From Streptomyces caatingaensis (GTDB taxonomy: Bacteria > Actinomycetota > Actinomycetes > Streptomycetales > Streptomycetaceae): a stretch of 64,000 nucleotides of DNA. Below are positions 24,787-33,270 of the stretch, piece after piece. The stretch spans positions 1 to 64,000 of the forward strand of contig NZ_LFXA01000014.1 of assembly GCF_001187435.1 (NCBI RefSeq), read 5' to 3'. The position numbers were made by a program, and so were the translations under genes. The notes beneath the pieces were generated by a model. That model was not told where the DNA came from and did not search any database. It was given only the letters and a program-made list of their open reading frames with translations. Each line of letters begins with the position of its first letter. Positions within the stretch are counted from its first letter, which is position 1.

Positions 24787-26049
24787 ATGCCGGTCATGGC
24801 CGCCCGGGGAGCGGTAGCCCGCCGCGCCCGCCGGGCAGGCATCCGCCGGGTGAGGAGTGTTCTCGTCCGCGTGGGCGCCGCCGTCGCCGCGGCGCTGCCG
24901 GCCGTCGTGCTGCGGATCACCGGAGCCGAGCCGGGGGCCCCGGCCGCGATCGCCGTCTTCGGCGTCGGCGTGCTCGCCGCCGCGCTGCTGCTGATGTGGG
25001 CCGCCGAGACCGCGCGCGCGGACCTCTCCGGGCCCCTCGCGCTCGCGCTGCTGGCGTTCATCGCCGTGCTGCCCGAGTACGCCGTCGACCTGTACTTCGC
25101 GTACACCGCCGGCCGCCGCCCCGAGTACGCCGCCTACGCCGCCGCCAACATGACGGGCGCCAACCGGATGCTGGTCGGCGTCGGCTGGCCCCTCGTCGCC
25201 CTGGCGGCCGCCGTCACCGCGCGGCGCGGGGGAACCGGCGGCGCCATCCGGCTGCGCGCGCACCGGCGGATCGACGTCGCCTTCCTCGGCGCGGCCGGCG
25301 CCGTGGCCTTCGTCATGCCGGCGACACGGGAGATCGCCTGGTGGCTCGGCCCCGTGCTCATCGGCTGGTACGCGTACTACCTCTTCCGCGTCGGACGGTG
25401 CGCCGAGACGGACGAGGAGGAACCGGTCGGCGTACCGGCCCGGCTGGCCCGGCTGCCCGCCGGGCCGCGCAGGGCGGCGACCGTCGCCGGGTTCGTCCTC
25501 GCCGCCGGTGTCGTCCTCGCCTGCGCCGAGCCGTTCGCCACCGCGCTCGTCGACGCCGGGACGTCCCTCGGCGTCGACCGCTTCCTGCTGGTGCAGTGGC
25601 TCGCCCCGCTCGCCTCGGAGGCGCCCGAGCTGATCGTCGCCGTCGTGTTCGCCTGGCGGCTGCGCGGGGACGACGGGCTCGGGGCGCTGCTGTCGAGCAA
25701 GGTCAACCAGTGGACGCTGCTCATCGGCAGCCTGCCGCTCGCCCACCTCGCCGGCGGCGGCGGCGCGGCGCTGCCGCTCACCGAACGGCAGGTGGAGGAG
25801 GTGCTGCTGACGGCCGCGCAGACCGCGCTGGCCGTCGTCCTCCTGCTGGACCTGCGGTTCGCGCCGTGGAAGGCGGGCCTGCTGCTCGTCCTGTTCGGCG
25901 TGCAGTTCGCGCTGCCGGGGGCCGGGGCCCGGACCGTCCTCGCCTGGGTCTACCTGGGGCTGGCGGCCCTGCTGCTGGTGCCGCGGCTGCGCGAGCTCGG
26001 GCCGTCCGCCCGGGCCCTCGCCGGGAGGGTGGCGGGCGACCCGCACTGA
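24787..26049 (+). CDS. Sodium/calcium exchanger (CaCA) family membrane protein
   Basis: 420 aa, about ten hydrophobic segments. The two inverted alpha repeats that form the ion path are recognisable: LAFIAVLPEYAVDLYFAY followed by NMTGANRMLVG, and LAPLASEAPELIVAVVFAW followed by SKVNQWTLLIGSLPL. Each has the acidic residue and the small/polar G-S/N-x pattern of cation exchangers. It starts four bases after the DUF6114 stop, so it belongs to the same operon, and it converges on the aspartate kinase gene with a six-base gap. The ion (Ca2+, Na+, H+ or another cation) is not deducible. Confidence 0.85.
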   Translation: MPVMAARGAVARRARRAGIRRVRSVLVRVGAAVAAALPAVVLRITGAEPGAPAAIAVFGVGVLAAALLLMWAAETARADLSGPLALALLAFIAVLPEYAVDLYFAYTAGRRPEYAAYAAANMTGANRMLVGVGWPLVALAAAVTARRGGTGGAIRLRAHRRIDVAFLGAAGAVAFVMPATREIAWWLGPVLIGWYAYYLFRVGRCAETDEEEPVGVPARLARLPAGPRRAATVAGFVLAAGVVLACAEPFATALVDAGTSLGVDRFLLVQWLAPLASEAPELIVAVVFAWRLRGDDGLGALLSSKVNQWTLLIGSLPLAHLAGGGGAALPLTERQVEEVLLTAAQTALAVVLLLDLRFAPWKAGLLLVLFGVQFALPGAGARTVLAWVYLGLAALLLVPRLRELGPSARALAGRVAGDPH

Positions 26050-26055
26050 CCGGGC

Positions 26056-27294
26056 TCAGCCCGGCGAGCCCAGCTCGAACGCCGCGTGCAGCGCCCGCAC
26101 CGCCTCGTGCAGCCGGTCGGCGCCGCAGACCGCCGAGATGCGGCTCTCCGCCGTGGAGATGGCGGTGATGTCCACCTCCGCCGCCGACAGCGTCTCGCAG
26201 AAGCGGGCGATGACGCCGGCCTCGGCCCGCATCCCCGTGCCGATGAGGGACACCTTGCCGATGGACGGGTCGTAGCGCAGCTCGTCGAAGCCGAGATCCG
26301 CCCGGCGTTCGCGCAGGGCGGCCAGCGCGGCCGGCCCGTCGCTCCGGGGCAGGACGAGGGTGAGGTCGCCGCAGCGCCCCGGCGGGCGGACGGCCTGCTG
26401 CACGGCCGTGTCGACGTCCACCCCCGCGTCGGCCAGGATCCGGAAGAGCGCGGCCGTGGTGCCCGGGCCGTCCGGGACGCCGCAGACGGTGAGTTCGGCG
26501 CCGGACCGGTCGTGGGCGACCGCGGTGACCGCCGACCGGACCTCCGCCGACGGCTGTTCGCCCTCGGCGCTGATCACGGTCCCCGGACCGGAGCCGTGCG
26601 CCGGCCGGACGTGCACGGTCACGCCGTAGCGGCGGGCGAACTCGACGCTGCGCGGCGCCAGCACCTTCGCGCCGCTGGCCGCCATCTCCTCCATGGTCTC
26701 GTAGGGGAGCCGGTCCAGCCGGCGGGCGTCGGGGACGATCCGCGGGTCGGCGGTGAACACCCCGTCCACATCCGTGTAGATCTCGCACACGTCGGCCTTG
26801 AGCGCCGCCGCCAGCGCGATGGCCGTGGTGTCGGAGCCGCCCCGGCCCAGCGTGGTGATCTCCTCGCTCTCCCGGTGGAACCCCTGGAAGCCGGCCACGA
26901 GCACGACCGACCCGCGGTCCAGGTGCTGCCGCACCCGGTCCGGCAGCACCTCGGTGATCAGGGCCCGGCCGTGGGCGGCGGTGGTGAACACCCCGGCCTG
27001 GTCGCCGGAGAGGGAGCAGGCGTCGGTGCCCAGCGCGTGGACGGCCATCGCGGTGAGGGCGTTGGAGATGCGCTCCCCGGCGGTGAGCAGCATGTCGACC
27101 TCGCGGCGCGGCGGCATGGGGCTCACGTGCCCGGCCAGGCCGAGGAGTTCGTCGGTGGTGTCGCCCATGGCGGAGACGACGACCACGAGGTCGTGGCCCG
27201 CCTCCCGGGCGGTGACGATCCGTTCGGCGACGCGCCGGATGCACTCGGTGTCCCGCACCGAGGAGCCGCCGTACTTCTGGACGATGAGAGCCAT
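26056..27294 (-). CDS. ask: Aspartate kinase dedicated to the poly-diaminobutyrate operon
   Basis: 412 aa. N-terminal kinase motifs: VQKYGGSSVRD, TTLGRGGSDTTAIALAAAL and IYTDVDGVFTADPR. The C-terminal part (about 265-405) contains two ACT domains. The enzyme phosphorylates L-aspartate, the first step toward aspartate semialdehyde, the precursor of 2,4-diaminobutyrate. It is the third gene of a minus-strand operon (31 bases after the aminotransferase). Effector-site residues differ from the usual forms: QQAVRPPGRCGDLT replaces QNVS-type, and ISTAESRIS replaces ISTSEIRIS. This suggests altered Lys/Thr feedback. A cluster-linked copy separate from the housekeeping gene would be expected, but the second copy cannot be seen from this window. 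Confidence 0.9.
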   Translation of the reverse strand: MALIVQKYGGSSVRDTECIRRVAERIVTAREAGHDLVVVVSAMGDTTDELLGLAGHVSPMPPRREVDMLLTAGERISNALTAMAVHALGTDACSLSGDQAGVFTTAAHGRALITEVLPDRVRQHLDRGSVVLVAGFQGFHRESEEITTLGRGGSDTTAIALAAALKADVCEIYTDVDGVFTADPRIVPDARRLDRLPYETMEEMAASGAKVLAPRSVEFARRYGVTVHVRPAHGSGPGTVISAEGEQPSAEVRSAVTAVAHDRSGAELTVCGVPDGPGTTAALFRILADAGVDVDTAVQQAVRPPGRCGDLTLVLPRSDGPAALAALRERRADLGFDELRYDPSIGKVSLIGTGMRAEAGVIARFCETLSAAEVDITAISTAESRISAVCGADRLHEAVRALHAAFELGSPG

Positions 27295-27325
27295 CGGAAG
27301 GGGCCTCCCCCTGAGGGCGGGCGTG

Positions 27326-28669
27326 CTAGGGCCGACGCGCGGTGGCGTGCGCGAGGGCGGCGACGAGGATCGCGCAGGCCGTGTCGACCACCTCCGCGGT
27401 CACGTTGAGCGGGGGCAGCAGACGGACGACGCTGTCGTCGCGGCCGCCGAGTTCGAGGATCAGGCCGCGCTGGAGCGCCTCGGTCTGCACGGCGGCGGCG
27501 AGCGCGGTGGCGGGCCGGCCGGTCGCCGGGTCGGCCAGCTCGACGCCCCACATCAGGCCGCGGCCGCGCACGTCGCGCACGTGGGGGTCGTCGGCCAGCC
27601 CGGCGAGGCGTCCGCGGATCTGCTCCCCGCGCCGGCGGACGTTGCCGAGGACGTCCTCCTCGCGCACGATCCGCACGGCCTCCACCCCGGCCGCGAAGGC
27701 CAGTTGGTTGCCGCGGAAGGTGCCGATGTGGGTGCCGGGGGCCCAGGTGTCCAGGGAGGCGTCGTAGAAGATGACGGCGACGGGGGTGCCGATGCCGCTG
27801 AGCGCCTTCGACGCGACGACGACGTCCGGCTCGATGCCGTACTGCTCGAAGGCGTACCAGGTGCCTGTGCGCCCGCAGCCGGTCTGCACCTCGTCGACGA
27901 CCAGCGGGATGCCCAGGGAGCGGGTGACCTCGCGGACCCGGCGGGCGAACTCGGCGGAGGCGGGGTAGACGCCGCCCTCGCCCTGGACGAGCTCCAGGAC
28001 CACGGCGGCGGGCAGCGGGACGCCACCGTTGCTGTCGCGCAGGGAGCGCTCCAGGTACGAGGCGCAGTCGGTGTCGCAGCCGTCGGCGCAGAACGGGAAG
28101 AAGTGGACGCCGGGCATGATGTTGGGCACGGCCTGCTTGGGGGAGAGGAGGCCGCTGAGGGCCATGGTGGCGTGGGTGCTGCCGTGGAAGCCGCCCTGGA
28201 AGGAGACCACGTCGCCGCGGCCGGTGGCCACCTTGCACAGTTTGACGGCCGCCTCCACGGCGTTCGCCCCGGTCGGGCCGCAGAAGTGCATCTTCATCCG
28301 GTCCCGCATCGTGGGCGGCAGCATGGACAACTGGGCCCGGACGAAGGCGTCCTTGGCGGGGGTGGGGAAGTCCAGGGCATGGGTGAGCTGCCCGAGCTGT
28401 TCGGTGACGGCGCGGACGAGCGCGGGGTGGTTGTGGCCCAGGGAGAGCACGCCCGCGCCGGCGAGGAAGTCGATGAAGACGTTGCCGTCGACGTCCCGCA
28501 GGAAGCTGCCGTACCCCTCGGCCGGGGCGATCGGCAAGTGGCGCGGATAGGTGCGGGCGTTGGACTCCCAGCGGTCCTGGCGGGCGAGGTACTCGGCCGA
28601 GAGGGGGCCGGGCACCGCTCCGGTGACACGGGGGCCGGCCCAGGTATCGGGGTGGACGAGCGATGTCAT
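27326..28669 (-). CDS. Diaminobutyrate-2-oxoglutarate aminotransferase (EctB/Dat/PvdH type)
   Basis: 447 aa class III PLP aminotransferase. Motifs: MHFCGPTGANAVEAAVKL (substrate/PLP pocket), FQGGFHGSTHATMALSG, the acid-glutamine pair in LVVDEVQTGCGRTG, and the PLP lysine in VVASKALSGIGTP. It converts aspartate semialdehyde plus glutamate to L-2,4-diaminobutyrate. The gene lies 37 bases after the membrane synthetase and 31 before aspartate kinase, so the operon supplies diaminobutyrate. No ectA or ectC homologue is adjacent, which argues against ectoine synthesis. Confidence 0.92.
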   Translation of the reverse strand: MTSLVHPDTWAGPRVTGAVPGPLSAEYLARQDRWESNARTYPRHLPIAPAEGYGSFLRDVDGNVFIDFLAGAGVLSLGHNHPALVRAVTEQLGQLTHALDFPTPAKDAFVRAQLSMLPPTMRDRMKMHFCGPTGANAVEAAVKLCKVATGRGDVVSFQGGFHGSTHATMALSGLLSPKQAVPNIMPGVHFFPFCADGCDTDCASYLERSLRDSNGGVPLPAAVVLELVQGEGGVYPASAEFARRVREVTRSLGIPLVVDEVQTGCGRTGTWYAFEQYGIEPDVVVASKALSGIGTPVAVIFYDASLDTWAPGTHIGTFRGNQLAFAAGVEAVRIVREEDVLGNVRRRGEQIRGRLAGLADDPHVRDVRGRGLMWGVELADPATGRPATALAAAVQTEALQRGLILELGGRDDSVVRLLPPLNVTAEVVDTACAILVAALAHATARRP

Positions 28670-28706
28670 TGGCGTCTCCGGGTCGGGTCGGGGCGGAAAT
28701 CGGGGG

Positions 28707-31700
28707 TCAGCAGGGACGGGAGGGAATGCCGCGCCAGCGGGTCCGGTCGGGCAGCCGCTCGCCCTTCATCACCAGGGAGAGGGCGTCGACGCCGGCCCCG
28801 GCGCCGACCCGCGCGTCGTACAGGACGACCGAGCGCGGGCCCACCGAGGCGCCGGCCCCGACGCGGACCCGGGACATCTTCATCACCCGGTCCTCGAACA
28901 GATGGGTCTGCAGCGAGGTGAACTCCCCGACCGCCGCGTCGTCCCCGACCTCGACGAGGTCGAACTCGGTGAGGTACGTGGTGTTCAGCCACACCCGGCG
29001 GCCGATCCGGGCGCCGAACAGCCGCAGGACCGGCGCGGCCCACGGGGAGCCGGTCAGCAGGTTGACCAAGGCCGGCACGACGAGGTTCTCGTACAGGCCG
29101 GTGACCAGTTCCGTGCGCCGCACCCACACGCTCCACAGCGGCTCGGTGCGCGGCCGGTAGCGGCCGACGACCAGCCACTTGAGCGCGACGGCGGCCAGCG
29201 TGGCGGCGAGCGCGGCGCCCAGCAGCAGGGCCGGGCCCAGCAGGAAGAGCACGAGGGGCGGGGCGGCGGCGGCCAGCCGCAGCGCGGCCCACAGGGCGGC
29301 CAGGGCGCCGAGCGCGGCGACGGTCGCGGGCAGGGTCACCCGGAAGTACTCGATGGCCAGGCGCGCCGCGATCAGGCCCCGGCCCGGGTCGTAGGTGAGC
29401 CTCGCCGGGAACGTGCGGCTCTCCTCCCGGCGCGGCAGGAATATCGCGGGGGAGCCCAGCCAGGTCGTCTCGGGGTCCACCGGCCGCTCGGGCGCCACGG
29501 AGTGGACCCCGAGCAGGCTGTTGTCGGCCAGGCGGCAGGAACCGGGCACCAGCGCGCCGTTGCCGACGAAGCTCATCCGGCCGACCTCGGCCGGCGCGAG
29601 GGCGACCCGGCCGCGGTGGAAGACGGCCGGGCCGACGACGCTGACGTCGGCGACGAAGCTGCGCTCCCCGATGATCAGCATGTCGGGGTCGACGAAGCTG
29701 ACCGTGGCGACCTCGGACCAGCGGCCGGTGCGGGCGCCGAGCGCGCGCAGGAACGGCACCAGGTAGAGCGTGGAGTACAGGGCGTGCGTGACGGTCAGGC
29801 TCATGGCCAGCATCCCGTCGGCGATCCACTTGCGCACCCCGAAGGACCCGCGCTCCGCGTGGATGCCGGCCCGCGCGGACGGCAGGACGGCCCTCTTGAC
29901 GGCGACCACCAGCAGACAGGTGGTCAGCACCACCAGGGGCCCGGCCGCCAGGGTGGCGACGGCGCCCCAGCCGAAGCCGTGCCGGTACGCCGCCCAGGCC
30001 ACGGCGGCGGAACCGGCCGCCGCGACGGCCAGCGCGGCCACGACGGAGAGCACGGCGCCCGCCAGGTAGCCGGCGAGCACGGCGGGGGGCCAGGGCCGGT
30101 CGTCGGCGCGGGCGGTCAGGTCGCGGAGCAACGGCGGCGCCGCGTCCCGGCGTCGGGCCGGCGAGCCCGCCCAGTGCTCGCCCGGCGGGACGGAGGTGCC
30201 GGCCGGCAGCAGCGACTGGTCGCCCAGCGAGGCGTCGTCGCCCAGCCGGGCACCGGGCAGGACGACGCTGTTGGTGCCGACGTGGCAGCGCGCGCCCAGC
30301 CGCACCGGCGCCAGGGACAGCCGCCCGTCCTCGACCGCGTACGTCTGGAGGCGGGCGCCGTAGCCGACGGCCGTGTCGTCGCCGATCTCCAGCAGCGACG
30401 GCGGGGCGATCACGGACGACAGGTGGCAGCGGCGGCCGACGCGGGCCCCCAGCAGCCGCAGACAGGGGGCCAGCAGCGGCGAACCGGCCAGCAGCGGCAG
30501 GACGCTGAGGGCGAGCACCTTGCCGTGCAGCCAGAACCGCAGGTACGTCACGCCCCACAGCGGATAGCGGCCCGGACGCACCCCCGCCATCAGCAGGCGC
30601 CCGCCCAGGAGGGGCAGCACGAGCGCGCTGACGGACAGCCAGGCCGCGTCGAGCGCGACGAACGTGCCGAGCGGCAGGCCGATGACGCGGTCCAGGAGGC
30701 CGCCGGGCGCGGGCATCCGCACATCGGCGCCGGTGGCGGCGAAGGCCCGGTACAGCAGCACCACGGCGGGCAGGCCGAGCAGCAGCAGCCAGAGGTGGAG
30801 CCCCGCGGCCTGGGCCAGCCCGCAGGCCCACACCCGCGCGGAGGAGTGGCGCAGCGGCGGCTCGGCGGCGGCTCCCGTGCCCGGCTCCGGCGCGGCGGGC
30901 GCGGTGCCCGCGTGGGCGGCGAGGGAGCGGACGGTGGGGTGCGCGTACAGGTCGCCCATGGACAGGCCGCGCAGTTCCGGGTGCCGGCGCAGCCGCGACA
31001 TCAGCCGGGCGGCGGTCATCGAGTGGCCGCCCAGGTCGCAGAAGAAGTCGTCCTCGACGGAGACCTCGCCGCCGCCGAGGATCTCCCGCCAGGCGGCGGC
31101 CAGTTGGCGCTCCCGCTCGGTGGCGGGGGCCACGTGCGGCCGGGCGCGGCGGGCCAGCGGGGGCGAGGAGGGGGCGGGCAGGGCGGCCCGGTCCACCTTG
31201 TCGGCGGCCAGCAGCGGGAACGCGGGGAGCACCTCGACATACGCCGGGATCATGTAGGACGGCAGCCGGCGCTGGAGCACGGCGTGCAGCCGGTCGCGCA
31301 ACTCCTCGTCCCCGCAGGCGGCTTCGGAGGTGAGGGTCACGTAGCCGACGAGGTCCTGGACGACGCCGTCGCGTTCCAGCGGGGTGACGACGGCGTTCTC
31401 GACGGCGGGGTCCTCGCGGAGCACGGCCTCGATCTCGGCGGTCTCGATGCGGTAGCCGCGGATCTTGACCTGGGTGTCCACCCGGCCCAGGTACTCGATC
31501 TCCCCGGCGGGGGTGAAGCGCCCCCGGTCGCCGGTGCGGTAGATCCGGGGCACCTCGGCGCGGTCGCGCTCGACCGGGTTGGGCAGGAACCTTTCGGCGG
31601 TCAGCTCGGGGCGGTTGAGGTAGCCGATGGCCACCCCCGGACCGCCGACGCAGATCTCGCCGCTCTCGCCGTCGGCCACCGGCCGCAGCTCGTCGTCCAG

Positions 31701-32741
31701 CAGGTAGACGGTGTACGTGGGCAGCGGCGTGCCAATGGTGACCGGCCGGTGCGGGTCGAGCTCGGCGCAGGTGGCGGTGACCGTGGCCTCCGTCGGCCCG
31801 TACGCGTTGAGGATCCGGCGGCCCGGCCGCGACCAGCGGCGCACCAGGTCGGGCGGGCACGCCTCGCCGCTGACCAGCAGGGTGCGCAGCAGCGGCACGT
31901 CGGCGTCGAGGGTCGCGAGGAGGGTGGGGACGCAGCACAGCACGGTGACGCGCTGCTCGACGAGGAAGGCGGTCAGCTCGTGGCCGGCGCGGCGGCCGTC
32001 GGCGGGGCCGGCGACGAGGGTCGCGCCGCCCGTCCAGGCCGGCCAGATCTCCTCGACGGCGAAGTCGAAGGCGATCGACAGGCCCTGGTAGACCCGGTCC
32101 TCGGCGGTCACCCCGTACAGCGGCCCGGCCACGCGGAGGAAGTTGACGATGCCGGCGTGGGAGACGGCGACGCCCTTGGGACGGCCGGTGGTCCCCGAGG
32201 TGTAGACGACGTAGCTGACGGACGACGGGTCCACGTCCGGGCGCGGCCGGGCGTCCGGCCGCCGGGCCAGCTCGTCGCCGGCCCTGTCCACCTCCAGGAC
32301 CGGGCAGGGCAGGCCCCGGGTGCGGGCGCGCAGGTCCGAGGCCGTCACCAGGTCGCGCAGGCCGGCGTCCTCGGCGATGAACGCCAGCCGGTCGGCGGGG
32401 AACGAGGGGTCCAGCGGGACGTACGCCGCCCCCGACTTGATCACCGCGAGGAGCGCCACGTAGAGCTCGGGGGACCGCTCCAGCAGGATGCCCACCGTGC
32501 TCCCGGGGCCCGCGCCGCGCCCGGCGAGCAGGTGCGCCAGCCGGTTGGCGCGCCGGTCGAGCTCGCGGTAGGTCAGCTCCCGGCCCTCGTGGACCACGGC
32601 CACGGCCTCCGGGTGGCGGTCGCACGAGTGCTCGAAGCAGTCCGCCAGGACGCGGGCCCCGGCCGGATGCCGGCCGGGGGGACCGGGCGGCACCCCGGAA
32701 CCGGATTCCCCGGTCCTGGCGGGTGAACTCGTATGGGACAT
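28707..32741 (-). CDS. Pls/PosA-type membrane NRPS, predicted poly-L-diaminobutyrate synthetase
   Basis: 1344 aa, close to epsilon-poly-L-lysine synthetase (about 1320 aa). An adenylation domain occupies about 35-525 (core motifs YTSGTTGRPKG, NAYGPTEAT, YRTGDRGRF, and A10 lysine K515 in ADKVDR). A thiolation domain follows with DLGGHS (S574). After it come six transmembrane helices in three pairs (about 650-720, 880-960 and 1130-1200) separating three soluble left-handed-helix/condensation-like modules (e.g. ARVGRRCHLSS, LGARCHVGTNSVVLPGARLG, VGAGASVGPRSVV). No ordinary condensation or thioesterase domain is present. Pls-family enzymes polymerise one basic amino acid at the membrane. By co-operonic aminotransferase and Ask, the monomer should be L-2,4-diaminobutyrate. 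The hand-read pocket residues are D-F-E-C-L-S-A-V-T-K. The ATG at 32741 has AGGGGGAAG upstream. Confidence 0.9.
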   Translation of the reverse strand: MSHTSSPARTGESGSGVPPGPPGRHPAGARVLADCFEHSCDRHPEAVAVVHEGRELTYRELDRRANRLAHLLAGRGAGPGSTVGILLERSPELYVALLAVIKSGAAYVPLDPSFPADRLAFIAEDAGLRDLVTASDLRARTRGLPCPVLEVDRAGDELARRPDARPRPDVDPSSVSYVVYTSGTTGRPKGVAVSHAGIVNFLRVAGPLYGVTAEDRVYQGLSIAFDFAVEEIWPAWTGGATLVAGPADGRRAGHELTAFLVEQRVTVLCCVPTLLATLDADVPLLRTLLVSGEACPPDLVRRWSRPGRRILNAYGPTEATVTATCAELDPHRPVTIGTPLPTYTVYLLDDELRPVADGESGEICVGGPGVAIGYLNRPELTAERFLPNPVERDRAEVPRIYRTGDRGRFTPAGEIEYLGRVDTQVKIRGYRIETAEIEAVLREDPAVENAVVTPLERDGVVQDLVGYVTLTSEAACGDEELRDRLHAVLQRRLPSYMIPAYVEVLPAFPLLAADKVDRAALPAPSSPPLARRARPHVAPATERERQLAAAWREILGGGEVSVEDDFFCDLGGHSMTAARLMSRLRRHPELRGLSMGDLYAHPTVRSLAAHAGTAPAAPEPGTGAAAEPPLRHSSARVWACGLAQAAGLHLWLLLLGLPAVVLLYRAFAATGADVRMPAPGGLLDRVIGLPLGTFVALDAAWLSVSALVLPLLGGRLLMAGVRPGRYPLWGVTYLRFWLHGKVLALSVLPLLAGSPLLAPCLRLLGARVGRRCHLSSVIAPPSLLEIGDDTAVGYGARLQTYAVEDGRLSLAPVRLGARCHVGTNSVVLPGARLGDDASLGDQSLLPAGTSVPPGEHWAGSPARRRDAAPPLLRDLTARADDRPWPPAVLAGYLAGAVLSVVAALAVAAAGSAAVAWAAYRHGFGWGAVATLAAGPLVVLTTCLLVVAVKRAVLPSARAGIHAERGSFGVRKWIADGMLAMSLTVTHALYSTLYLVPFLRALGARTGRWSEVATVSFVDPDMLIIGERSFVADVSVVGPAVFHRGRVALAPAEVGRMSFVGNGALVPGSCRLADNSLLGVHSVAPERPVDPETTWLGSPAIFLPRREESRTFPARLTYDPGRGLIAARLAIEYFRVTLPATVAALGALAALWAALRLAAAAPPLVLFLLGPALLLGAALAATLAAVALKWLVVGRYRPRTEPLWSVWVRRTELVTGLYENLVVPALVNLLTGSPWAAPVLRLFGARIGRRVWLNTTYLTEFDLVEVGDDAAVGEFTSLQTHLFEDRVMKMSRVRVGAGASVGPRSVVLYDARVGAGAGVDALSLVMKGERLPDRTRWRGIPSRPC

Positions 32742-33270
32742 GGACTTCCCCCTGGGCGGAAGGTGATGAAACGACTTTGTCTTCTGGTCTGTTCGGGCGG
32801 CCGGCGGGCCGTATACGGTCCGGGCGCCGTCCGGCGGGAAATCGGGGGTGACGCCGAGGTGAAGGGCGGCGGTTCCGGCGGGCCTTCGCGCGTCCGCCCG
32901 ATTCCTTGGAAGTCGCGCCTCGGAGCGGGGTGAAACCTAGGTGGCGTCCGGTGCGGGGACCAGCACTCCCCGCGCCAAGGTGCGCCGGCTCGTTCCGGGA
33001 GGTCCCCGGCACCGTCGGTGACGGTCCCCCGGGGAAGGCGCGGCCCGAGCGGGGCGGCGCCGGCACCCTGTTCACGGATCGTCACCACCGGACCGTCCGC
33101 CGGCGGTGGAGCCAGGACGCCCGGGGGGTGCGGGGCCCGGCTCGATCCCGCCGGTGAAGCGGTTGACGGGGCAAAGACTTTTTCCCGATTCTCCCTCCGG
33201 TCGCGCCGCCTTGTGCCGTCTCTTCGTCAACCGGGCACTGTTAAGCGGATGTTGCTCCCATATTGCGCTC
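32742..33270. other. 529-base region upstream of the poly-diaminobutyrate operon
   Basis: Leader and presumed promoter region of the minus-strand operon. It contains a few AT-richer spots (GTATAC near 32811, CCTAGG near 32936, TTTTT near 33179) but no -35/-10 pair with good spacing, no palindrome repeated elsewhere and no recognisable RNA structure. Short open frames here lack ribosome binding sites and similarity. Confidence 0.4.

Noticed and set aside
26056..28669. Ectoine biosynthesis (Ask plus EctB-like aminotransferase)
   Set aside because: No ectA acetyltransferase or ectC synthase is adjacent, and the pair is in an operon with a Pls-type synthetase instead.
28707..32741. Epsilon-poly-lysine synthetase
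   Set aside because: Family and size fit, but the two co-transcribed genes make diaminobutyrate, not lysine. Kept as the main alternative.
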